Below are positions 35,169-42,544 of a stretch of 64,000 nt of DNA, in pieces. Below the pieces are notes generated by a model. The model made no database searches, was not told where the DNA came from, and saw only the letters and a list, made by a program, of their open reading frames with translations. The DNA comes from Paenibacillus oenotherae (GTDB lineage: Bacteria > Bacillota > Bacilli > Paenibacillales > Paenibacillaceae). Every line of letters starts with the position of its first letter. The stretch's first letter is position 1. The stretch is taken from positions 62,001 through 126,000 of the forward strand of contig NZ_JAHZIJ010000007.1 in NCBI RefSeq assembly GCF_019443105.1, written 5' to 3'. A program made the position numbers and the translations under genes.

Positions 35169-35636
35169 CTACTCCCTATTGTGCACCTGTTCACTTACAT
35201 TGTGGAGCACCTTCTTCAGCAGCCGCACCATCAAGGCGTACTCCTCGCTGCTAATGCCGATACAGCTGTTATGTCTCACATGATCCAATGCCGCCTGTAC
35301 CTTCGGAACGACCGCTCTCCCCGCTTCTGTCAAATACAGCAAATGGTAACGGTTGTCCGCAGGATCAGGCTCCCTTCGCACGTATCCCTCGGCCTCAAGC
35401 TTGGCAATCGCCTTCGCAGTTGTTGTCTTATCAATAAGCAGCTCTTCGCTTAACGCCTTCTGCGTTATTCTTTCTTGACCTGCAATCGCCATCAGGAAAA
35501 TATACTGCCCGCTCCCGATCCGGAATGGAGCAAGCTCAGCCGCAATGAGGATCTGCATATGACGGTAAATAGCTGATATATATTTCCCATACGAATCCGC
35601 TTTGTTCTCAGGTGATGGAAGCCAATCGATATCCAC
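35169..35636 (-). CDS. MarR family transcriptional regulator
   Basis: A 155-residue winged-helix repressor: the recognition region ITQKALSEELLIDKTTTAKAI and the wing REPDPADNRYHLLYLTEAG are typical. The start is GTG 35636 behind AAAGGAGG. Two identical 23-bp direct repeats, each containing TTATTGCAACTAA, lie 19 and 56 nt upstream, a likely autoregulatory operator. The downstream VOC gene suggests control by a small toxic or phenolic compound; the ligand is unknown. Confidence 0.92.
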   Translation of the reverse strand: MDIDWLPSPENKADSYGKYISAIYRHMQILIAAELAPFRIGSGQYIFLMAIAGQERITQKALSEELLIDKTTTAKAIAKLEAEGYVRREPDPADNRYHLLYLTEAGRAVVPKVQAALDHVRHNSCIGISSEEYALMVRLLKKVLHNVSEQVHNRE

Positions 35637-35654
35637 TCTTTTGCGCCTCCTTTA

Positions 35655-35714
35655 ATAGGATGTTATTGCAACTAATTGGAGTATAGCGGATATAGGATGT
35701 TATTGCAACTAATT
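35655..35714 (-). promoter_or_regulatory. Paired operators upstream of marR (two identical 23-bp direct repeats)
   Basis: The same 23-bp unit, starting ATAGGATGTTATTGC and ending AACTAATT, occurs at 35655-35677 and 35692-35714, 37 bp apart. Exact duplication directly before a MarR gene suggests regulator binding sites. Confidence 0.65.
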
Positions 35715-35780
35715 TTAAAGAAAATGGATTCGCTAGCTCTAAGCACTACTATCCAGCTCCTTTTCGTCTCCTCCTAATGT

Positions 35781-35823
35781 AAAAAGAAGTCCTCCGACGA
35801 CCATGTGCCGCCGAAGAACTTCT
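35781..35823 (-). terminator. Terminator of the second AraC/lipoprotein locus
   Basis: On the minus strand AGAAGTTCTTCG pairs with CGGAGGACTTCT (G.U pairs included) and is followed by TTTTT. It begins 11 nt after the stop codon. Confidence 0.7.
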
Positions 35824-35833
35824 ATAATTCCAA

Positions 35834-36808
35834 TCACTGCAATCCTTTCATCTGTTCGATCAGCTCATCAACAGCTTCATCAACCACATAAGGGCCATAA
35901 TTCCATTTGTCACGGGTAACGTTAATGATCCGATTGTTTCTTACAGCCGGAATCGTCTGATAAACCGGTTCTTTGAGTGTTTCTTCCAGTTGTCCCATCT
36001 CTTCCTCGGTCATCTGCGTGAAGAAGAAGTCCGTCTGCTGATCTGCGAATTGCTCTATCGACAACGCCGTCCCGCCGTCCGCATATTTCTTGAACTGCTC
36101 CGGCATCTGGAAACCGTAATCCTCATAAATCAGCTTGCCCAGCGTGCCGCCTTTTCCCCCTAGTAGGAACTCCCCTTGATATAAAATAAACGTAATGGCG
36201 GTAGAGCCCGGTTTGATCGTAATATCAATCTGATCCCGGATACGCTGAAGCTTGCCCTCGAATTTAGAAATCCACGCTTCCGCCTCCTGCTTGCGGTTCA
36301 TAATATCACCCATCGCACGCAGCGTATTAATCACATCCGGATCTCCGCCCCATGCCACTGCTGCCGTTGGAGCAATTTGCGCATACTTCGAATACGTTGC
36401 TTCATCATGATAGTCCGGGAGTATGATTAAGTCCGGCTCAAGCGCGATGATCGCCTCCAAATTCCCTACCCCTTTGCCAATACTCTGGACATCGGCCATT
36501 TCTTCGGGATATTGCTCCAATGTTCCTTCATCTGCTCCGATCGGCTTCAACCCTAACGGGAGCAAATACCCGCCATATGTAATCACGACAACTTTACGCG
36601 GCTGCACCGGGATCTCCATCTGGCGTCCCAATGCATCCGTATAGGGCCGAGTCGCTTCCGACGCTTCCGAAGAAGCCTTGGCCTGCTGCTGGTTATTGCT
36701 TTGAGCGGCCTGCTTATCCTCCGATCCTGTGCCGCCGCATGCGGCGAGCAGCAAAGATAGGCTGAATAAGAGACTCACTGCAAAAGAAGGTTTAAAACTA
36801 CCGTTCAT
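35834..36808 (-). CDS. Internal start: second Fe-siderophore ABC substrate-binding lipoprotein
   Basis: A 324-residue lipoprotein. Signal peptide KPSFAVSLLFSLSLL, lipobox LAAC with Cys24, a low-complexity linker, then the Peripla_BP_2 fold: ALGRQMEIPVQPRKVVVI, ALEPDLIILPDYHDEATYSK and a C-terminal DKWNYGPYVVDEAV. It is divergent from the first locus's lipoprotein in sequence, so it probably recognises a different siderophore. ATG 36808 follows TTGGAGAG, with its own promoter and Fur box directly upstream. No permease partner lies in the window. Confidence 0.88.
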   Translation of the reverse strand: MNGSFKPSFAVSLLFSLSLLLAACGGTGSEDKQAAQSNNQQQAKASSEASEATRPYTDALGRQMEIPVQPRKVVVITYGGYLLPLGLKPIGADEGTLEQYPEEMADVQSIGKGVGNLEAIIALEPDLIILPDYHDEATYSKYAQIAPTAAVAWGGDPDVINTLRAMGDIMNRKQEAEAWISKFEGKLQRIRDQIDITIKPGSTAITFILYQGEFLLGGKGGTLGKLIYEDYGFQMPEQFKKYADGGTALSIEQFADQQTDFFFTQMTEEEMGQLEETLKEPVYQTIPAVRNNRIINVTRDKWNYGPYVVDEAVDELIEQMKGLQ

Positions 36809-37759
36809 TTCATCCACTCTCCAAGGTTCTTGTTGATAATGATTATCACTATTAACAATATAGTCTCCGCCTGCTTGGGGCGCAATGAAAGATTCGGGCG
36901 TAATTTTCGTCCGATTTGAACCTTTTCCCTTTAACCCGAGGCTGTGCATTTTAAATTGTGTCGGGGTTGCGCCGGTCTGTTTTTTGAACAGTCTGTTAAA
37001 ATAGTACATATCCGCATATCCAATGCTTTCCGCAATATCGCGAATCGTCATATCCGCTTCAGCCAGCAGCGCTTTGGCCCGATTCATGCGGGTTCTCACA
37101 AGAAACTCGATCGGACTGCATCCGTATTTGCGCTTGAATATTCTGGAGAGATAATGCGAGCTGTAGTGAAACCTATTAGCGAGTATCTCCATGGAGATCG
37201 CCTGGCGATAATACGTGCGGATAAACGCCGCAAGCTGATCGGCCAAGTCGGGCTCAATCGTTGCCGTTGTTGCGATTTGCAGCTGGCGAAACTGCTCATG
37301 AACGAATTGATAGAACAGTCCCATCACCTGCAGCCTGTCCAGCTCCCCGCCTTCTCGCCACAGCCGAATCATAGGCTCCAACAGAGCAAGCAGCGACCAA
37401 GGCTGCTTCGCCTGAAAAGCATAGTGATGCAACGATGGAGCTATCCGGTCTCTCCCCTCGTGCGCTGCCTGGATCGAATCGACAGGCTTGTACAAGATCA
37501 TATAATAATCAAACGGGCCCGATACGCACTTTATATTCACAACGGCCCCTTTGCCGCTGTGGAGAATTAGACTATTGGTATGTGACGCCTCTACTCCATC
37601 CAGAATAAGTCTGGCCTCTCCCTGATTAGCGAATAGAAAAGCGTTGGCAGGCAACGGATACGATTGCAGCGCATCCCCCTGCTTCATTGTGAAGTGCCGT
37701 ATATCCAACAGCTTTACCGGCATCCCGCTCCACCTCTTGATCATCTCCGGCCATTCCAT
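35834..37759 (-). CDS. AraC-type regulator in frame with a second Fe-siderophore-binding lipoprotein (641-codon continuous frame)
   Basis: The same layout as 19324-21291: cupin-like sensor (about 20-110), AraC HTH pair (about 190-285; FHYSSHYLSRIFKRKYG, TIRDIAESIGYADMYYFNRL), then an uninterrupted frame through a linker into a lipoprotein signal peptide whose Met is codon 318, exactly as in the first locus. The linker encodes a promoter and a perfect Fur box. Another Fur-like box lies 69 nt upstream of the start codon, so the whole frame may be iron-regulated. Related to Btr of B. subtilis in domain content, but with an intact internal signal peptide. Whether a full-length fusion is made is undetermined. 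Confidence 0.8.
   Translation of the reverse strand: MEWPEMIKRWSGMPVKLLDIRHFTMKQGDALQSYPLPANAFLFANQGEARLILDGVEASHTNSLILHSGKGAVVNIKCVSGPFDYYMILYKPVDSIQAAHEGRDRIAPSLHHYAFQAKQPWSLLALLEPMIRLWREGGELDRLQVMGLFYQFVHEQFRQLQIATTATIEPDLADQLAAFIRTYYRQAISMEILANRFHYSSHYLSRIFKRKYGCSPIEFLVRTRMNRAKALLAEADMTIRDIAESIGYADMYYFNRLFKKQTGATPTQFKMHSLGLKGKGSNRTKITPESFIAPQAGGDYIVNSDNHYQQEPWRVDEMNGSFKPSFAVSLLFSLSLLLAACGGTGSEDKQAAQSNNQQQAKASSEASEATRPYTDALGRQMEIPVQPRKVVVITYGGYLLPLGLKPIGADEGTLEQYPEEMADVQSIGKGVGNLEAIIALEPDLIILPDYHDEATYSKYAQIAPTAAVAWGGDPDVINTLRAMGDIMNRKQEAEAWISKFEGKLQRIRDQIDITIKPGSTAITFILYQGEFLLGGKGGTLGKLIYEDYGFQMPEQFKKYADGGTALSIEQFADQQTDFFFTQMTEEEMGQLEETLKEPVYQTIPAVRNNRIINVTRDKWNYGPYVVDEAVDELIEQMKGLQ
36834..36885 (-). 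promoter_or_regulatory. Internal promoter with perfect Fur box before the second siderophore lipoprotein
   Basis: Minus strand: TTGCGC (36880-36885), 17 bp, TATATT (36857-36862), then TGATAATCATTATCA (36834-36848), a 15/15 Fur 7-1-7 match. The layout is the same as at 20378-20420. Confidence 0.85.
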
Positions 37760-37827
37760 ACAAAAACACCTCGAAACGAATATTGTGTCATTTCAGCAAG
37801 CTGCCCTGGCTCTATTTTATCATTAAT

Positions 37828-37846
37828 GAGAGTAATTATCATTATC
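37828..37846 (-). promoter_or_regulatory. Fur box upstream of the second AraC/lipoprotein frame
   Basis: GATAATGATAATTACTCTC on the minus strand matches 16 of 19 positions of the classical Fur consensus. It lies 69 nt upstream of ATG 37759. Confidence 0.65.
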
Positions 37847-37995
37847 AATTAAATTTACCACGATTCCTGTAACGGCAAGATATTATAAAAAGCCGCGCCG
37901 CCTCACATCAGCGAGTACGTCATGGCTTCTCATAAGAGCTTCATCAATAGCAGGAATAGCCTCTACATACGATTCACCTGGTTTCCCGCGACATT

Positions 37996-38772
37996 TCATT
38001 CAGGCCTCAGCCGTAATATCTCCAAATCCTGCATTTGTTTGGGGGTTGTTCCGCTTCTCTTGCGGAATTCCTTAATAAAGTGGGATTGGTCATAATAATC
38101 CGCATCGTACGCCAGTTGCGTGAGCCGCTCTGCAAACTTCAAAGATTGCAAGACATGCTGAAACCTCACAATTTGCGCTAGTGCTTTCGGTGAAATCCCA
38201 ATCCGCTCGACAAACCTTCGTTCAGTCTGTCTTCTGCTCAGCGCAGATTCTTCTGCCAGCTGCCCCACACGTATTGAGCCATTCGATGAACGTATACGGT
38301 TTACAGCCCAGCTCGCCCAAAGATCAATTTCATTATTTTTGAATATGTCCCAAATCATCTCTTCAATAAAGCAAAGGAATTCCCGGGGGTTCATTGTAGC
38401 TTGCGATTCAAGGAGCTGCTCCCACATTGCCGGGCGCATACCTAAGTCGGTAAGAGAAACGCTTGCATCCGTTAACTCCCTTGGACTGCACAGCCTCCAT
38501 CTATAAAGGGCTTCCGGCTTGAAATAGATGAGGACTGATGAAAGAGAAGCTGTAGCTTGAAACACCTTTGGCTTCTGATGGATCCCGGTCAATCCTGCGG
38601 ACTCCAGAGGCTGGATGTGCCCACCGCTCACATGCGCAATTTGCCCTATGCTTTGACAGCCCATGACATGATAAATATCAGGATACACAGTGAATGGTTC
38701 AGTCGTGCCATTGCCATGCCATACGATTTTGTCCACATAAGGCTCCAACCGCTTCGAGCGCCATGTAATCAC
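37996..38772 (-). CDS. AraC family transcriptional regulator with DUF6597-like sensor
   Basis: A 258-residue regulator. The N-terminal part (YVDKIVWHGNGTTEPFTVYPD) is the DUF6597-like sensing region; the C-terminal HTH pair includes VGQLAEESALSRRQTERRF and QLAYDADYYDQSHFIKEFRK, ending with SGTTPKQM. The start is GTG 38772 behind GAAGGAGGCGAGG. It lies 81 nt after a VOC gene and is probably co-transcribed with it. Confidence 0.92.
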   Translation of the reverse strand: MITWRSKRLEPYVDKIVWHGNGTTEPFTVYPDIYHVMGCQSIGQIAHVSGGHIQPLESAGLTGIHQKPKVFQATASLSSVLIYFKPEALYRWRLCSPRELTDASVSLTDLGMRPAMWEQLLESQATMNPREFLCFIEEMIWDIFKNNEIDLWASWAVNRIRSSNGSIRVGQLAEESALSRRQTERRFVERIGISPKALAQIVRFQHVLQSLKFAERLTQLAYDADYYDQSHFIKEFRKRSGTTPKQMQDLEILRLRPE

Positions 38773-38853
38773 ATCCTCGCCTCCTTCAATAATCTTCTTA
38801 ATATCATTGTACCAAAAACTTGCTGTTACTTGTGTTGCAGCTCGGCTTATGGG

Positions 38854-39318
38854 TTACTGTTTGCTGGCAATGACTCGATCAAGGAACTTATCAGCATCAC
38901 GATTAAACTTCCAAACGACACCGAATTTATCGACCAACATTCCGAAGCAGGAAGACCACGGCATTTCTGATAACGGCATAATAACATAACCATCTGCAGA
39001 CAAGTTAGAAAAATACTTTTCCAGTGTCTGTTTGTCATCAATAACGATACTAATCAGCATATTGTTGCCTTTAACCAACTCGCCCGTAACCTGCTTCATC
39101 GAAGGCAGAATGTCCGACATCATTATTTTGCCGCCAGCGAATTCTAACGATGACTCCATAATCATATGCAACTCATTTTCTGGCAAAGGGTAGTTTGGAT
39201 CTTGTGGAAAATCCTTAAATTTCACCTTTTTTACTTCGCTTGCATTCAGCGCTTCGGAATAAAACGCAATGGCCTGCTCCGTATTCCCGTCAAAATTTAA
39301 ATAGGTGATAACTGACAT
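38854..39318 (-). CDS. VOC family protein, PhnB-like
   Basis: A 154-residue PhnB-type protein: VITYLNFDGNTEQAIAFYSE, ELHMIMESSLEFAGGKIMMSD and a C-terminal WSSCFGMLVDKFGVVWKFN. ATG 39318 follows AAGGAGG. A perfect 17-bp inverted repeat lies just upstream, facing a broken WYL-type regulator gene. Divergent VOC and YafY/WYL pairs are common in Bacillales, so this gene has probably lost its original regulator. Confidence 0.87.
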   Translation of the reverse strand: MSVITYLNFDGNTEQAIAFYSEALNASEVKKVKFKDFPQDPNYPLPENELHMIMESSLEFAGGKIMMSDILPSMKQVTGELVKGNNMLISIVIDDKQTLEKYFSNLSADGYVIMPLSEMPWSSCFGMLVDKFGVVWKFNRDADKFLDRVIASKQ

Positions 39319-39353
39319 AAACAAAACCTCCTTCTTGTGATACATGAAGTATA

Positions 39354-39394
39354 AGCTATAATAGGTGACAGCTATGTTGTCACCTATTATAGCT
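39354..39394. promoter_or_regulatory. Perfect 17-bp inverted repeat, probable operator of the VOC gene
   Basis: AGCTATAATAGGTGACA, a 7-nt spacer (gctatgt) and TGTCACCTATTATAGCT are exact complements. The repeat carries TATAAT elements in both directions and ends 35 nt upstream of ATG 39318. The GGTGACA-N7-TGTCACC core looks like a dimeric regulator site. Confidence 0.75.
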
Positions 39395-39492
39395 TTGTGG
39401 AAATTAATTTTTATACCAACAAGAATTCTCAGAACGTATGATGAGTTTTCATAAATGGGTGGACTATTGCGGTTCGGGCCGGGGAGGATAGT

Positions 39493-39804
39493 ATGGAGAA
39501 AATCGAAAGATTAATAGCTATCGTCATGATCTTGCTGCAAAAGAATGTTATTTCAACAACCGAGTTCTCACAATTATTCAATGTGTCTAAACGAACGATT
39601 CTACGTGATATGGAAGCCCTCAGCCTTTCTAATATACCTATATATTCTATAAATTGAATTTATTGAGGATACGAAATGATGGATGGAGAGGTTCCATTCA
39701 CCTGTCTTTTTATGATTGGGAGGGTCGGATCTTAAGTGTTTGGGTCATGATTACATCTATAACAATAGGGTTGATAATTAAAAATGGGCTGTGTACAATA
39801 AAGT
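39493..39804 (+). pseudogene. Broken YafY/WYL-type transcriptional regulator
   Basis: ATG 39493 behind GGGGAGG opens a 54-codon frame to TGA 39655-39657. It encodes the N-terminal HTH_11 domain (EKIERLIAIVMILLQKNVIS, FSQLFNVSKRTILRDMEALS) up to NIPIYSI, where intact homologues continue with HGVNGGYG. Further on, a shifted frame reads HLSFYDWEGRILS, resembling the first strands of a WYL domain. I infer a gene with a large internal deletion; the HTH part could still be translated. It is divergent from the VOC gene. Confidence 0.65.
39771..39799 (+). promoter_or_regulatory. Promoter of the guanidine riboswitch operon
   Basis: TTGATA (39771-39776), 17-bp spacer, TACAAT (39794-39799). Transcription would start near 39806, about 20 nt before the riboswitch. 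Confidence 0.7.
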
Positions 39805-39827
39805 GACCATTGAATTAAAAATGTTAT

Positions 39828-39916
39828 CTAGGGTTCCGCGATTGCTAAATCGGCTGGTCCGAGAGATAACTCACAACTGATAAGTTGTGTCACGGAAGGA
39901 TAAAAGCCTGGGAGAT
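39828..39916 (+). ncRNA. Guanidine-I (ykkC) riboswitch
   Basis: The conserved ykkC elements appear in order: TCTAGGGTTCCG, CTGGTCCGAGAGA, ACGGAAGGATAAAAGCC and TGGGAGA. The aptamer binds guanidinium and turns on downstream genes by preventing termination. The 3' part overlaps the 5' arm of the terminator at 39905-39952. The SMR exporter pair downstream is the classic target. Confidence 0.93.
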
Positions 39917-39952
39917 AAACTGTTACTGACAGTTTGTTTCCCAGGCTTTTTT
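39905..39952 (+). terminator. Expression-platform terminator of the riboswitch
   Basis: AAGCCTGGGA pairs with TCCCAGGCTT, with an inner AAACTGT/ACAGTTT stem, followed by TTTTTA. Forming the ligand-bound aptamer would sequester the AAGCC...GGGAGA arm. Confidence 0.85.
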
Positions 39953-40012
39953 ATTTTGGCGCATTTGGAAATCATAAGTGTGCCGTAATTTTATAGAGGA
40001 GTGTGAAAAGAA

Positions 40013-40348
40013 ATGAACAAAACATGGTTGTCAGTAATTATTGCTGCGTTATTTGAGGTGGGATGGGTCATTGGATTGAAACATGCAGATGGGATTGGGG
40101 AATGGGGGGCTACGGTGATTGCCATTATTATAAGTTTCACATTGATGATTATGGCTTCTAACTCACTTCCTGTAGGTACCGTTTATGCTGTTTTTGTTGG
40201 CTTAGGTACAGCTGGTACCGTATTAGCGGAAATCATTTTGTTTGGCACCCCGGTTCAAATAGGCAAGATGGTGCTGATCGGAATTCTGTTAATGGGCGTT
40301 ATTGGGCTGAAAATGCTAAGCAAAGAGAAAAAAAGGGAGGCAGCGTAA
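40013..40348 (+). CDS. ykkC: SMR guanidinium exporter subunit (YkkC/Gdx-like)
   Basis: A 111-residue, four-helix small multidrug resistance protein with the essential membrane glutamate Glu15 ([15 protein letters not shown]) and the [20 protein letters not shown] segment. Under a guanidine-I riboswitch such proteins export guanidinium in exchange for protons. AGGAGTGTG precedes the ATG. It is 3 nt from the second SMR gene, which suggests an obligate heterodimer like YkkC/YkkD of B. subtilis. The symbol is by analogy. Confidence 0.92.
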   Translation: MNKTWLSVIIAALFEVGWVIGLKHADGIGEWGATVIAIIISFTLMIMASNSLPVGTVYAVFVGLGTAGTVLAEIILFGTPVQIGKMVLIGILLMGVIGLKMLSKEKKREAA

Positions 40349-40351
40349 CTA

Positions 40352-40666
40352 ATGGATTGGGCACTTCTTATTCTAGCGGGTATATTTGAAATGTTCGGAG
40401 TTCTCATGATAAATAAGTTGAACCAAGATCGTAACGCAACATCATTTCTCTTATTATTGGCAGGATTCGGATTTAGCTTTTTATTCTTGTCATTGGCAAT
40501 GAAAACACTCCCGATGGGAACAGCATATGCAGTATGGACAGGTATAGGCGCATCCGGCGGAACCATTCTTGGAATGATATTTTATGGGGAACCAAGAAAT
40601 AGCTTGAGAATATTGTTTATAGCTATGGTGCTCGGATCTGCAGTGGGCTTGAAGTTAGTTGGTTAG
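40352..40666 (+). CDS. ykkD: SMR guanidinium exporter subunit (YkkD-like)
   Basis: A 104-residue, four-helix SMR protein with Glu13 (AGIFEMFGVLMINKL) and LPMGTAYAVWTGIGASGGTI. It differs clearly from its partner, as expected for paired SMR transporters whose two halves insert in opposite orientation. AGGGAGGC at the end of the first gene is its ribosome site. It is the last gene before repeat copy 3. Confidence 0.92.
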   Translation: MDWALLILAGIFEMFGVLMINKLNQDRNATSFLLLLAGFGFSFLFLSLAMKTLPMGTAYAVWTGIGASGGTILGMIFYGEPRNSLRILFIAMVLGSAVGLKLVG

Positions 40667-40734
40667 CTCATGTAACCGTGTCATTTAGAAAGGCTCTAAC
40701 TATATCAGCAAATTGTATAGTGCGCAGTACAAAG

Positions 40735-41004
40735 GAGCTGTCCAGAGGGCGACCCGTCATTCAAACGCCGGGACATGCGAGCTGCGAGCTAGGTAAAACC
40801 TGCGAAACGGCATTTATTTGCCCGTTACTGGCCCCATCAAGGTGAAATGCCTGCCAGAGTGCAGGAATTCCCCCTTCGTTTCCCCTTAAAGGCCGATTTT
40901 TTCTTAAATTCATGCTTCCTCGCAGGAATTGTACCATTATGGCATCTTGTAGCCGAAATTCATGCACATTCGCAGGCTTCTTATTCCGTCACCCTGCCTT
41001 CAAT
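40735..41004 (+). repeat. Interspersed 3'-UTR hairpin repeat, copy 3
   Basis: It starts 69 nt after the ykkD-like stop, same orientation. Main hairpin 40839-40876 (loop CAGAGT; the distal stem has decayed to GAATTCCCCC), then hairpins with loops TTCCTC and ACATTC. The opposite-strand frame 40761-40967 is open (68 codons) and ends at the family's TGA. Confidence 0.88.
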
Positions 41005-41005
41005 G

Positions 41006-41108
41006 AAAAAGATGCTTCCTGTTCCACTTTTAGTGGTTATGGAGGCATCTCTTTACATTATTTAGGACTGACTCATTGGATATTGGACTTTTCGCACAGC
41101 CCCTTTGT
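41006..41108. repeat. Second repeat family (R2), copy B, with terminator-like hairpin
   Basis: AAAAAGATGCTTCC pairs with GGAGGCATCTCTTT (41006-41054), with an inner CCACT/AGTGG stem. It is followed by GACTGACTCATTGGATATTG and CTTTTCGCACAGCCCC, as at 19204-19309. It sits between convergent genes and probably terminates both. Confidence 0.8.
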
Positions 41109-41156
41109 CATTTTAAGGAGGGACGTTTCAAGCATTGCCTGAACCTGAACCAAACT

Positions 41157-42473
41157 TCACCTTGCCCGCTGCGTGAGTCCCAGATGCTCCCGGAGCGTCG
41201 AGCCCTCATACTCCTCACGGTACAGCCCGCGATGCTGGAGCACGGGAACGGCGTGGTCGACGAAGTCGTCGAGATCGCCCGGCAGAACCGGGGGCATGAT
41301 GTTGAAGCCGTCGCAGCCGTAGCCATCGAACCATTCCTCCATGAGATCGGCAAGCTGCTCCGGGGTACCGACGAATTGCATATGGCCGCGAGCACCGAGA
41401 AGTCTGCGGCCAAGCTCGATAATCGACAGCTGCTCCTTGCGCGCAAGATCCATAATGAGTTGGACGCGGCTCTTCATGCCGTTGCTTGCTTCGACTGGAT
41501 CCGGAATGTCAGGCAACGGGCCGTCAGCCGGGAATCTGCTGAGATCCGTCTGGAGCATGCCGGATACCATCATAACCGCTTCCTGGGGATCAATGAGGTC
41601 AAGCAGCTCCCGCTCCTTGCGGCGGGCCTCCTCCACCGTCGAGCCGAGGATCGGCGACAGGCCCGGCATAATAAGCAAGCTGCCTCGCTCACGGCCGACT
41701 GCAGTGAGCTTCTCGTTCACCGTGCGATAGAAGCCTTGCGCAGAAGCAAGCGACGTCTGGGCCGTGAAGATGACCTCACCGATACTCGCGGCGAAATCCT
41801 GGCCCGGCCCCGAGGACCCGGCCTGAATAAGGACCGGGTAGCCTTGCGGCGGACGCGGCACGTTCAACAATCCATGCGCGGAATACCATTGCCCGCTGTA
41901 ATCGACGGCACGAAGCCTGGATTCATCCACGAATGTGCCCGTTCCCCGATCCATGACGAGCGAGTCCTGCGGCCAACTGTCCCACAGCGCCGTAACGACA
42001 TCTACGAATTCCTTCGCCATCTCGTAGCGCGTCGCATGCTCGGGGTGCTTCTCCCTGCCGAAGTTGCGCGCTTCCGTGTCCACTTGAGACGTGACGATAT
42101 TCCAGCCAGCCCGGCCACCGCTGAGGTGGTCGAGCGTAGCGAAACGGCGCGCCGCGTTGTACGGCTCGTTATAAGTCGTCGACAGCGTTGCCGTCAACCC
42201 GATTTTCTCCGTCACCATCGATAGTGCGGACAGCAGCGCCACCGGATCCAGCATGCCCGCCGCCGCCCGGCCTGGATAGATCAAGTGCAGCAGATCTGCG
42301 AAGAAAATCATATCGAACTTGCCTCTCTCCGCCGTCTGGGCAATCCGCTTATACCATCCAATATCGAACATCTTCTCTACGCCTGATTCCGGATGGCGCC
42401 ATCCCGCATGATGATGCCCGGTAAAATATATAAACGCACCCAGATGAAGCTGGCCCTGTCGTTGTCGCGTCAT
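41157..42473 (-). CDS. FMN-dependent monooxygenase, NtaA/SnaA/DszA type (LLM class)
   Basis: A 438-residue flavin monooxygenase of the bacterial luciferase superfamily. The N-terminal HLGAFIYFTGHHHAGWRHP, FDMIFFADLLHL, the PPQGYPVLIQAGSSGPGQDFAA flavin-binding stretch (split at G-rich turns) and FVGTPEQLADLMEEWF match the NtaA/SnaA/DszA subgroup, which oxidises nitrilotriacetate, sulfones or thioether compounds using FMNH2. ATG 42473 follows GCGGGGAA. It is the last gene of the ssu-like operon, so an organosulfur substrate is likely. No flavin reductase gene is nearby. Confidence 0.92.
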   Translation of the reverse strand: MTRQRQGQLHLGAFIYFTGHHHAGWRHPESGVEKMFDIGWYKRIAQTAERGKFDMIFFADLLHLIYPGRAAAGMLDPVALLSALSMVTEKIGLTATLSTTYNEPYNAARRFATLDHLSGGRAGWNIVTSQVDTEARNFGREKHPEHATRYEMAKEFVDVVTALWDSWPQDSLVMDRGTGTFVDESRLRAVDYSGQWYSAHGLLNVPRPPQGYPVLIQAGSSGPGQDFAASIGEVIFTAQTSLASAQGFYRTVNEKLTAVGRERGSLLIMPGLSPILGSTVEEARRKERELLDLIDPQEAVMMVSGMLQTDLSRFPADGPLPDIPDPVEASNGMKSRVQLIMDLARKEQLSIIELGRRLLGARGHMQFVGTPEQLADLMEEWFDGYGCDGFNIMPPVLPGDLDDFVDHAVPVLQHRGLYREEYEGSTLREHLGLTQRAR

Positions 42474-42544
42474 GTTCGTTCCCCGCTTTCCAGATATAAG
42501 CCCATCCAAGAGCCTGTGAGTCTTATTCGACCTCTGTAATTAAA

